Source: Lumbricus terrestris
Lineage: Eukaryota > Annelida > Clitellata > Crassiclitellata > Lumbricidae
Length of the DNA stretch: 64,000 nt
Reading direction: 5' to 3'
Assembly (NCBI GenBank): GCA_949752735.1
Contig: OX457047.1
Coordinates: forward strand, 7,628,344-7,692,343
This document shows positions 59,208 through 64,000 of this stretch, one piece after another. The first letter of the stretch is position 1. Each line of letters starts with the position of its first letter. Under the pieces are notes generated by a model. That model was given only the letters and a program-made list of their open reading frames with translations, was not told where the DNA came from and searched no databases. The translations under genes were made by a program, and so were the position numbers.

Positions 59208-61700
59208 TGAAACTTCGTGCATAACACGCCATCCTCCAACGTCCAATTCCCGACCCAGACGACACCCGCCTTAGTAGCTACTCCACCCCTCTGATCCTAT
59301 GGTAACTTAACCCGGACCACCACGGACTACTCTCACTCCCTTCTGACTCAACGCAGCGCTCGAAAAATAATTAGGTGCCCCGCGCTTGACTTTCGAGTAG
59401 CCCTTTAGAAATTTAGAGTTTACGATTATGATTACGATTATGATTTCGACCTACCGATTGAGAGGCGCCACATCGGTCGCCACACCGGACGCCTTCTATG
59501 CTACGTGTTTCTGGTGCGATCAATTAAGAGTCATTAATCTCTTTACCGGTCAGCCGGTGTCACGAAATAGAGTATACCCGTATTAATTGTGTCCCCCAAA
59601 TTAAAAAAAGTCTAAAAAACCTCTTCCGTGTGTATTTTTCTTTGCAAATTGATTTTCATCTGCTTTGTTTTCAACAATGACACTAACAGGTATGTTTATT
59701 CCTACTAGATAATTTGTTTTGCCCAGTTTTTAGAGCACTTAAAACATTTAAAACACTTAAAAACACTCAGAGTCACTAAATAAATTCGAGTTGCCTTTAT
59801 CTGAGCATTGCTTAGGACACTTAGAACAATTAGAGTCACTTTAAATTTTGATTACAGCACAAAAAAATTTATTATGCGCATTTTTCACAAAAGGAGATAG
59901 AATGGTTTATCCCTCCGGATAGTATAGACCGGTTAATTCCATCCGGAGGGATAGATTAATTCATCCCCCCGGATAGCTTTCAGGGGGGATACTCCGTTTC
60001 GTGTCACCGGCATATACATGTAATCACTATAAAATCGACGATTATAATCGGGGTTGCCGGTAAAGGGGTTAATAAAACTTTCATTCTCGGCTCATGGCCA
60101 CATTAACCTAATGTTATAGATAAAAGTAGGTATTCTTTTGCTGTTTCTTTCAGCTATTTCGTGGCCTACATAATCCAGTTCCAGTTTCACAAATCCCTTT
60201 GCGATGCCGCTGGTCACGTGGGCCCTCTGCACAAGTGCGACATCTACAACTCAATAGCTGCTGGAGACAAACTCAGGTTTCATTGGCTGTATCTGTGCAT
60301 CTGTTGCAATGTCTTCGCCTTTGTCTGTGTCTATCTGGCATACATGTACCATACCTTGCACTTATCAATCTTTTCACCTGTCCACTTGAACTTACTATCC
60401 ATTCCTTACCTTTTTTTCTTCACCTTCCTGACTTCACTTCCCGTAAGTTTTTTGTTAGTATCTTCTCCAACCTTTTATCTTGCCTTAATTACTTTTTGAT
60501 CCGGTTAGCTACATCGCTGGAGTTTAGCTTTAGAGCACCCATTATACCAGTAGCGGCGCCAGGGGTTCTAGGGGGCTAAGCCCCTCAAAAGGGCAATCCG
60601 GTTTTTACATGTTAAAATGAAAGATTTCCATGATTAGCCCCCTAAAAAATGAAACATATCCATGAGATTTCGACCAAGTGACTAAAAAAGGTCCTCAGAA
60701 ATTTTGGCGAATGAAAATTTGAAATCTCCTCGCGGGGTTTCAGCCCCCGGAAACTGAAATCCTGGCGCTGCCACTGCACTTCACCCCTGTGTAGCCTATG
60801 CATGATTGTTGGAGAACTGAAGCCTCCAGGGTTTTAAATATGAGGCAAGCACGGTGCGTTCGCGGGGGTCATCGGTTGCTGTCCTACCTGGTATCTGAAC
60901 TTTACCCTCCCTGGCCAATTACCTCCCTGCCATTACCACCCTCCGCCATTACTCCTCGACCAATATCCCCGTAGGACATTACCTCTGCCATTACCCACCC
61001 CCCGTCTCCTTATACGGTGGGTAATGGTCGGAGCGTAATGTTGGGGGCAGGGGGGTAATGGCGTTGGTAGTGGACCGGGGGTAAAGTCCTAGACCCGTCC
61101 TACCTATTAAAGTGAGCAGAGGTGGTTAAGGATCTCGTCTGATCAGTTCATTGCATTTGGGCAGGTTGCAGGTCAAGCGGTCTTAACAGGTAAACATGTA
61201 CACCATTCCTCCTATAATTAAACAGCATTGTATTGTGTTGTTTTGCATTGACGAAAATTTCCATAGCATCGTCAGTAGCAAGCTGTTTCTATGATGCTTT
61301 GCACAAATTATTGGAAACTGTAGTCAGCGTAAATGGAAAGATCTCGAAAGCAAGTGAAGTATAACTGTTTTTGAAAGCAGATGGACTTCTGATTTCCTGG
61401 ACAGATGCCGGATAGATGACTCTTTCTTACCCTTACCACCGTGACACCTCACCCTGTCCACCTAACCTTTCAACACTAACGCTAAATGTGGACTGTGTTT
61501 TGACTCTCAACAGGTCAATGCTATCACTTGGTTCATCGAAGCCTTGGCCGGATGCGATGGAGATAATGACTGGACAACGGAAGATGGACGCCCAGCCACT
61601 CCTCGACTACTTCCGACCCCTGCAGGAGTGGCTGGAAAATGAGAACAAGGGCCAAGAAGTCACCTGGAACGAGGAGTGTCCTTCTGGATCGATCCTGTGA
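38199..61700 (+). CDS. ACE: ACE-like secreted peptidase homolog B (13 coding exons)
   Basis: Peptidase family M2, tandem paralog of gene A. CDS = 38199-38435, 39299-39451, 40893-41001, 41578-41721, 45436-45633, 47336-47433, 49615-49790, 51824-51948, 52700-52798, 52948-53092, 55708-55806, 60154-60276 and 61514-61700; 1893 nt, 630 residues, no internal stop. The start ATG opens a hydrophobic signal peptide ([19 protein letters not shown]). HEMGH at 389-393 and zinc ligand Glu417 are intact, as are His519 and Tyr529. Replaced positions (human testis ACE numbering): Q281L, K511L, H353Q, H410Q, R186H, Y224F, W485Y, R522S. It keeps zinc chemistry but lacks the usual carboxylate anchor and chloride ligands, so a changed substrate class or binding role is likely (inference). 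No membrane anchor. Confidence 0.95.
38497..38630. repeat. 14-bp GC-rich minisatellite (ACAAATGCGCGCAG)
   Basis: About eight units of CAAATGCGCGCAGA with variants AAAAGCGCGCAGAC and GAAACGCGCACGA, starting 62 bp after exon 1 of ACE B. CpG-rich compared with the AT-rich surroundings. Confidence 0.9.
38933..39215 (-). mobile_element. Helitron 3'-end fragment
   Basis: On the minus strand the sequence ends CAGGGCAACGCCAGGTACCG then CAGCTAG, the same hairpin-plus-CTAG pattern as 24615 and 48492. The 5' end was not found; CCACTCCACAACC-type direct repeats fill the inside. Confidence 0.65.
39299..39451 (+). CDS. ACE: ACE B exon 2
   Basis: Encodes [20 protein letters not shown], then [18 protein letters not shown] and LSDDEFRL. 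153 nt, phase 0-0; donor TTG|GTAATG. Confidence 0.9.
39520..40562 (-). pseudogene. 5'-truncated LINE with reverse transcriptase C-terminus, intron 2 of ACE B
   Basis: Minus strand. A YADD box ([13 protein letters not shown]) is followed by a 277-residue open frame (39666-40499): [16 protein letters not shown], then [41 protein letters not shown] and [11 protein letters not shown]. These are typical of endonuclease-type LINE reverse transcriptase ends. A (TCA)n tail at about 39590-39612 marks the 3' end. Upstream reverse transcriptase domains are missing. The frame is still open, so insertion may be recent. Confidence 0.88.
40893..41001 (+). CDS. ACE: ACE B exon 3
   Basis: Acceptor ACGTTCAG. 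Encodes [20 protein letters not shown] and [10 protein letters not shown]. 109 nt, phase 0-1, one codon longer than in gene A. Confidence 0.9.
41295..41560. repeat. (GAT)n microsatellite directly before exon 4 of ACE B
   Basis: Degenerate then pure GAT triplets ending 18 bp before the exon 4 acceptor. Poly-Asp and poly-Met frames here are compositional. Confidence 0.95.
41578..41721 (+). CDS. ACE: ACE B exon 4, with non-canonical GC donor
   Basis: Acceptor AATTGCAG without a pyrimidine tract. Encodes [20 protein letters not shown] and [19 protein letters not shown]. His189 replaces chloride-I Arg186. 144 nt, phase 1-1; donor CGAG|GCAAGT as in gene A. Confidence 0.92.
42065..42364. repeat. 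(AGTC/AATC)n microsatellite
   Basis: Degenerate tetranucleotide tract of about 300 bp, continuous with the 3' tail of the LINE relic at 42365; likely seeded by that tail. Ser-Gln-rich open frames here are not genes. Confidence 0.92.
42365..42640 (-). pseudogene. LINE 3' fragment (CR1/L2-like)
   Basis: Minus strand encodes [20 protein letters not shown], then [20 protein letters not shown], the end of a CR1/L2-type reverse transcriptase frame. It is followed by GAGCGCCTCTGAA...GGGCGCTATATAAAAT. Confidence 0.8.
42883..43146. mobile_element. hAT-like MITE, 264 bp
   Basis: Ends CAGTGGCGCAGAC and GGCTACGCCACTG with perfect 8-bp duplication AGCGTCAC. Same family as 37006-37268. Confidence 0.9.
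43282..45296 (-). mobile_element. hAT-type composite element, 2015 bp, in intron 4 of ACE B
   Basis: Inverted, almost identical copy of 14244-16260, with its own perfect 8-bp duplication CTAATACA (43274-43281 and 45297-45304). It carries the same GGCAGGGCAAA-type repeat array and the same nested transposase relic, on the opposite strand. Confidence 0.92.
43510..44720 (-). pseudogene. Tc1/mariner-like transposase relic, second copy
   Basis: Minus-strand counterpart of 14828-16030. The short frames match those of the first copy residue for residue except single changes (for example GSKYPDL against GSKYSDL). Core domain missing. Confidence 0.6.
45436..45633 (+). CDS. ACE: ACE B exon 5
   Basis: Acceptor GATTATACAG. 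Encodes [20 protein letters not shown], then [17 protein letters not shown] sequence and [11 protein letters not shown]. Phe227 stands at the chloride-II Tyr224 position. 198 nt, phase 1-1. Confidence 0.95.
   Translation, partial: AMRISAIIGEVRLSWRTLLLFARSSGNRSNLFTNSYMLTLEGNSWTAIRRTSRTSPALDIFQLIS
45975..46949. mobile_element. piggyBac-like element, 975 bp
   Basis: TTAA at 45971-45974 and 46950-46953; ends CCCTCAGGCTACCAAG and CTTGGTAGCCCGAGGG. Palindromes of the GGGGGTGGT.ACCACCCCC type lie near both ends and once inside (46752). A direct repeat ATTTTGAGCACTTCCGGTTG-like also occurs twice (46445, 46620). No transposase. Confidence 0.85.
47045..47322 (-). pseudogene. LINE 3' fragment ending just before exon 6 of ACE B
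   Basis: Minus strand encodes [20 protein letters not shown], then [19 protein letters not shown], a CR1/L2-type end. It continues with GGGAGCGCCTCTGAGTAG...GGGGCGCTATATAAATG and a (TGAA)n tail. Its truncated 5' side lies within about 15 bp of the exon 6 acceptor. Confidence 0.82.
47336..47433 (+). CDS. ACE: ACE B exon 6
   Basis: Acceptor CTTTGTTTACAG. Encodes [20 protein letters not shown] and [10 protein letters not shown]. Leu286 stands at the Gln281 position. 98 nt, phase 1-0. Confidence 0.95.
47570..48492 (+). mobile_element. Helitron-type element, 923 bp
   Basis: 5' TC (TCTAATAATATA), 3' CTAG after the hairpin CCCGGGCAACGCCGGG, lying between A and T. Shares with 23054-24615 the GAAAGTTTGTCCTTCTGT start and the terminal region. 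No Rep/helicase. Confidence 0.82.
48640..48722 (-). repeat. LINE-type 3' tail, intron 6 of ACE B
   Basis: Same tail family as 19380-19465: GCGCTCGTGAATAAGCTGGT, CCCCGCGCTTGGCTTTC, TTTAGAAATTTCGAG on the minus strand. Confidence 0.6.
49170..49500 (+). pseudogene. LINE 3' fragment, intron 6 of ACE B
   Basis: Encodes [20 protein letters not shown] in plus sense, resembling the LRSA..G.LVVPF block of CR1/L2-type ends. It is followed by GGGAGCGCTCCTGATTAGG and AAAGTGCGCTATATCAAT. Confidence 0.65.
49615..49790 (+). CDS. ACE: ACE B exon 7
   Basis: Acceptor ATTATAAG. Encodes [20 protein letters not shown], then [20 protein letters not shown] and DCQSSAWDF. Gln359 stands at the His353 position. One codon longer than gene A (DGGR). 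Phase 0-2; donor CAG|GTCTCT. Confidence 0.95.
50020..50105 (+). repeat. LINE-type 3' tail, intron 7 of ACE B
   Basis: GAGCGCCTGTGAATAAGCTG, GCGACTTGGCTTTTGTGGGC and GATTACGATTACGATT: the same family as 19380, in the opposite orientation. Confidence 0.6.
50440..50860. repeat. AT-rich degenerate repeat (AATAGAACAGAAT-like)
   Basis: Many imperfect ATAGAACA / ACAGAATA words without fixed period, resuming at 51540-51645. Simple, low-complexity intron DNA. Confidence 0.6.
51245..51388. mobile_element. hAT-like MITE, 144 bp
   Basis: Ends CAGTGGCGGCGCCAGG and TAGCGCCGCCACTG with perfect 8-bp duplication CCCATCTG (51237-51244 and 51389-51396). Just after it a 24-bp unit starting CCCATCTGGCAAACC is repeated in tandem. 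Confidence 0.9.
51824..51948 (+). CDS. ACE: ACE B exon 8: HEMGH zinc site
   Basis: Encodes [20 protein letters not shown], then [12 protein letters not shown] and NGANPG. HEMGH at 51873-51887 is intact. 125 nt, phase 2-1. Confidence 0.97.
52090..52298 (-). repeat. tRNA-derived SINE with LINE-like tail
   Basis: Minus strand. The tRNA-like head starts GGGGCGCGTTGGTGTAGTGG. A-box-like TGGTGTAGTGGGC is at 52288-52276 and B box GGTTCGAGTCC at 52244-52234, about 31 bp apart. The tail GGGAGCGCCTCTGAGCAG...GGGCGCTATAATAAG matches the 3' ends of the LINE relics here. Not a functional tRNA gene. Confidence 0.82.
52700..52798 (+). CDS. ACE: ACE B exon 9: third zinc ligand
   Basis: Encodes [20 protein letters not shown] and [12 protein letters not shown]. 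Glu417 is the zinc ligand; Gln416 replaces the adjacent ACE His410. 99 nt, phase 1-1. Confidence 0.97.
52948..53092 (+). CDS. ACE: ACE B exon 10
   Basis: Encodes [20 protein letters not shown], then [20 protein letters not shown] and KYWKL plus split Arg. 145 nt, phase 1-2; donor CAG|GTAGGT. Confidence 0.96.
53093..53810. other. Intron 10 of ACE B, first part
   Basis: No coding similarity seen. The gene A minisatellite has no counterpart here. Confidence 0.4.
53815..54000 (+). repeat. Interspersed repeat shared with 17850-18030
   Basis: About 170 bp at high identity, including ATACGAAATGCGGCCAGCTT and CGACACGCAGGTCGGCTACA, ending in CAAGCCAGGAGTGGGAG. Looks like a LINE or SINE tail family; class not determined. 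Confidence 0.65.
54157..55508. mobile_element. hAT-like element (CAGTGATGGG family), 1352 bp
   Basis: Ends CAGTGATGGGGAAAATAC and inverted CAGTGATGGGAAGTATTT, with perfect 8-bp duplication ACTACGGA (54149-54156 and 55509-55516). Subterminal AAAGTATTT/AAATACTT repeats are dense at both ends. A 132-residue frame on the minus strand (54469-54867) may be a transposase remnant; I could not confirm it. Confidence 0.88.
55708..55806 (+). CDS. ACE: ACE B exon 11
   Basis: Acceptor TGATGGTCAG. Encodes [20 protein letters not shown], then [11 protein letters not shown]. Leu517 stands at the Lys511 position; His519 and Tyr526 are kept. The exon ends in AG; joined to exon 12 C it gives Ser528 at the chloride-II Arg. 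99 nt, phase 2-2. Confidence 0.93.
56052..59141. mobile_element. Large inverted-repeat DNA element, about 3.1 kb, split by a LINE
   Basis: Ends TAGGGGAGGTGGGGGCAAGA and inverted TAGGGGTAAGTGGTGCAAAA, both then reading AGTGGCA. Many GGGGCAAAACTGGCA-like subterminal repeats lie at 56225-56315 and 58615-58765. Minus-strand frames at 56667-56909 ([19 protein letters not shown]) and 58180-58425 ([20 protein letters not shown]) may be transposase remnants. Flanks are too simple (TAATAATA) to define a duplication. In intron 11 of ACE B. Confidence 0.65.
57408..58205 (+). pseudogene. LINE 3' fragment (CR1/L2-like) nested in the 3.1-kb element
   Basis: Encodes [20 protein letters not shown], then [16 protein letters not shown] and [17 protein letters not shown], then decays through stops. 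The tail is GGGAGCGCCTCTGAGTAG...GAGGCGCTATACAAATG with (TGAA)n. This is the best-preserved source of the tail shared with the SINE at 52090. Confidence 0.85.
59143..59208. repeat. (AAT)n microsatellite
   Basis: Pure AAT triplets next to the right end of the 3.1-kb element. Confidence 0.95.
59345..59445 (+). repeat. LINE-type 3' tail, intron 11 of ACE B
   Basis: GTGCCCCGCGCTTGACTTTC, TTTAGAAATTTAGAGTTTAC and GATTATGATTACGATTATGA: the GATTAC-tailed family. Confidence 0.6.
59538..60068. mobile_element. piggyBac-like element, 531 bp
   Basis: TTAA at 59534-59537 and 60069-60072. Left end TCTCTTTACCGG, inverted right end CCCCTTTACCGG. Subterminal GCCGGTGTCACGAAAT on the left faces TTTCGTGTCACCGGC on the right. 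Internal palindromes are of the TCCGGATAG / TCCGGAGGGA type. Confidence 0.72.
60154..60276 (+). CDS. ACE: ACE B exon 12
   Basis: Acceptor GTTTCTTTCAG. Encodes [20 protein letters not shown], then [20 protein letters not shown] plus split Arg. Tyr529 is the oxyanion Tyr. 123 nt, phase 2-2. Confidence 0.96.
60548..60776. mobile_element. hAT-like MITE, 229 bp
   Basis: Ends CAGTAGCGGCGCCAGG and TGGCGCTGCCACTG. Flanking 8-mers CATTATAC and CACTTCAC agree at only 5 of 8 sites, so it is older. Contains GACTAAAAAAGGTCCTCAG. Confidence 0.75.
60930..61100. repeat. Foldback repeat of CCATTACC / GGTAATGG blocks
   Basis: Several CATTACCNCC words face GGGGTAATGG words. A relative sits inside the piggyBac-like element at 29140-29740. 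Confidence 0.6.
61514..61700 (+). CDS. ACE: ACE B exon 13 and stop
   Basis: Acceptor CTCTCAACAG. Encodes [20 protein letters not shown], then [20 protein letters not shown] and ends CPSGSIL*. 62 codons including the stop; no anchor sequence. Confidence 0.95.
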
Positions 61701-62740
61701 ACATTGTTGACCTTGACTGAACGATAATCCGATGAACACAGCGTTTAATGGAATTCCTGACTAAACTTGCATTTCAGAACTGAGTATCATTCTATTAATT
61801 GCAACTGCTAAATTATATAACGCTACTTCTTGAGTAGAAATTCGCCAAAGACGCTCATGACATAATAACGTGGGGACCAAGACGAAGCTAAGAAGTTGAA
61901 CAACCACTCGGAGAGGCGCTAAATAAGTTAACACTTGCAATCACAATAAAGCGATTCTCAGTACCTGGTAACTGTTTGTCTTCAACCGTTTCATAAAATC
62001 AGTTACTGTCTCTTGTAATACACAGTTGCTTTGGTCATTTAACTACAACGTTTGGGTCTAGGAGAGACTAGGAGTGCAGCCTGAACGCTCACTGGCATAA
62101 ATGGTTGCCAAATGCTGAACTTCACTAGATCTGGTCTCTTCTACCCTACGCATCCTCCATCGATCCTTATTCCCTGCTATTGTCGCACCACCAACCTCAC
62201 TTCCTAACTCTCTGTCAATTTGAGCGACAGAGCTGTAGTATGCCAAAACAAATTTCTGTCCAAGGTACCGGCCTCTGTTGTCATAGACCCTTTTCAAATC
62301 TGGATCCTCCTCCTCCTCTCTGACAATCTGTCTGGTCTGCCTTCCTTTAGTTTGGCCTTTCTGCCTTCACTTTATGTAACTATTCTCCTGCCTTATATCT
62401 TAGTGTGCTTGATACATACGGACCAATAATATTGATTGATTGATTGAAAATTGATTTATTGATATTAAGTTTGCCTGCTCCTTCCTTGCATTCCTGCTCG
62501 TCCGCCTGCTCGTCTTCCTTTCTTCAGGCCTGCCTATCTGTATCTCTATCTGTCTGTCTGTATTGCCTGTCATGCAATCTCTTTGATTGCGTCCTTTCTT
62601 TGCCACATGCATTCCAGTTTTGCTATTATGTCTATGCGTCTACTTGCATTTAATCTGATTGACTCCCTGGCTGCTATCTCCGAACTCACTGTCAGGTGCC
62701 TACCCCCTTTTCTTTATCAGAGCCTATTCGGTACCCAGGC
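61701..62740 (+). promoter_or_regulatory. ACE B 3' UTR and duplicated 3' flank
   Basis: Poly(A) signal AATAAA at 61945 within CACAATAAAGCGATT, shared with gene A. Homology to 31290-32140 is patchy but colinear to about 62730. Confidence 0.65.
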
Positions 62741-63295
62741 CCGCCACTTGCTTAGAAATATTGCCTGTGACTCGACATGACAAAGTTGTGACACAACGGA
62801 ATAAGTAGCGCTAAGGATCGGCGGTTTAAAGGACCGTGATCAAAGGAGTTAGCTTTTTTTATGAGACAAGCAGCCCAGTAAGCTACATTCTGTTGAACGA
62901 AATGCAATTGGCCAATATGGTGCTTCATGAGATACGCCTAACCATCCATTGAGACATCGAGTAGAAGCCAGTGAATGCTGCCTTTTCAAAAGGATATCGT
63001 CACAGTGCGCAAGTAATTGCTTTTCACCATTCTGCTCAGCTTGCGGCTCGGAGTTAATAGGCCTAGTCACTAGCATCATGGTCATTAGCCTACAGTTGCA
63101 ATTTATAGAACTACACTCCGCTGAAACAATCAGAGTCATATTAGACACGTAAAGCGAAACGGCGCTGAGAAGTGATGTTTCGGACGCTTAGTGAATGAAC
63201 GGTAGCCTTCGCAGACGGTTTTATCAGTTCAAATGTTGCTACAGAAGTCACTGCATACTTATGGATAAGCGCTGATTATGAAAACTAGACTTCAT
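62741..63295. other. Intergenic, no recognisable feature
   Basis: No family similarity in any frame. Confidence 0.4.
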
Positions 63296-63303
63296 GTTGT
63301 CAC

Positions 63304-63549
63304 CCTGTGCGGAGTTTATCAAGGGCTAGGGGGCTAAGCTCCCAAGAAGCCCCATGGTCATGATTTTACCGTGTAAATGGTCTATTTTTCGGGCTCAGTC
63401 CCCTAGTACTTACAACTGATGACTAAAAAAGGTCATAAACTTTTTCGGCCAGGAAATAATAGTAATTTTCATGAGATTTGAACTTGGCGACTACAAAAAT
63501 CATCAACTTTTTTTCATCAACCAAAAACGGAAACCAAACTCCGCCCATG
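63304..63549. mobile_element. hAT-like MITE, 246 bp
   Basis: Ends CCTGTGCGGAGTTT and AAACTCCGCCCATG with perfect 8-bp duplication GTTGTCAC (63296-63303 and 63550-63557). Contains GACTAAAAAAGGTCATAAA. A related right end (AAACTCAGCCCATG) occurs at 9012-9025. Confidence 0.85.
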
Positions 63550-63725
63550 GTTGTCACCTTATAATTTGAGCAAGTGTGGTATAGATGAGTAGGGCACTTT
63601 GATCAAACAATGCCGTCATAATATCATTCCGTGGGCTCAGCGTTTCAAAAGCCCAGGTCACGAAGCAGTAGGCTACATTTTAAAAACGCACTAGAGTCTA
63701 CACAGATTTATTAAAAGCTGGTTCT

Positions 63726-63805
63726 ATCTCGGCAGCAGCGCTGCGAGCTCGGCTGATCTGATGCGGTAGAATTCTGCCAGGGCGTTGATGACATCGACGT
63801 CCTAG
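63726..63805 (-). CDS. Possible terminal exon of an unknown minus-strand gene
   Basis: After an acceptor-like CCTTGTCTAG the minus strand reads DVDVINALAEFYRIRSAELA, then ALLPR and a stop. The segment is helical-looking and non-repetitive, unlike its surroundings. No family was recognised, and any upstream exons would lie outside or are too short to see. A chance open segment remains possible. Confidence 0.25.
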
Positions 63806-64000
63806 ACAAGGCATTTCTACTCTTCCATGGAATATGAAATTTACACCATAATAATAATTATTATGAACGTTTCCGTTTAGACCGGCCGAGACCAGCACTG
63901 TATGCTACCGAATAACCTGGAACCGAGCTTTGGTGAGGTCACGCCGCCACGGAAAATTATATTTTTTAAAAGGTCTGTTTAGCTGTCTTACCCGTCTCTG

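Noticed and set aside
8422..61700. A single two-domain ACE formed by A plus B, as in vertebrate somatic ACE
   Set aside because: Each unit has its own signal peptide, stop codon and poly(A) signal, so they are separate genes.

Overview
This is animal genomic DNA, most likely from a marine invertebrate deuterostome. The evidence is split genes with GT-AG introns, many transposable elements, frequent TAGGCCTA-type words, and a Gypsy-like LTR retrotransposon with integrase placed before reverse transcriptase (the Gmr1-type order, described from deuterostomes). An echinoderm is a reasonable guess; the sequence alone does not fix the species.

Two complete, tandem, same-strand genes for secreted single-domain angiotensin-converting-enzyme-like peptidases (M2 family) fill the window. 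Gene A runs 8422-31289 and gene B 38199-61700. I rebuilt each from 13 coding exons with identical intron phases (0,0,1,1,1,0,2,1,1,2,2,2). They give uninterrupted products of 617 and 630 residues with a signal peptide, the HEMGH zinc site, the downstream Glu ligand and no C-terminal anchor. Their 3' flanks are also homologous. Between them lies a third, inverted and broken copy of exon 1 and its 5' flank (33439-33832, continuing at 37520-37665). The 5' flank module occurs four times in all.

The paralogs have diverged at the active site. A keeps most substrate contacts but has Gly where ACE has the chloride-II Arg. B keeps the zinc machinery but has lost the Gln and Lys that hold the substrate carboxylate, one substrate-binding His, and ligands of both chloride sites.

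Most other DNA is mobile. 1-4405 and beyond holds the Gmr1-like LTR element on the minus strand. hAT-type elements are very common, with clean 8-bp target duplications; two almost identical 2-kb copies sit in intron 4 of both ACE genes. Also present are four piggyBac-like elements (TTAA sites), two Helitrons with intact ends, Tc1/mariner-related inverted repeats, several 5'-truncated LINE tails, a tRNA-derived SINE that shares its tail with those LINEs, and long micro- and minisatellites. No bacterial operon, CRISPR array, rRNA or canonical tRNA gene was seen.
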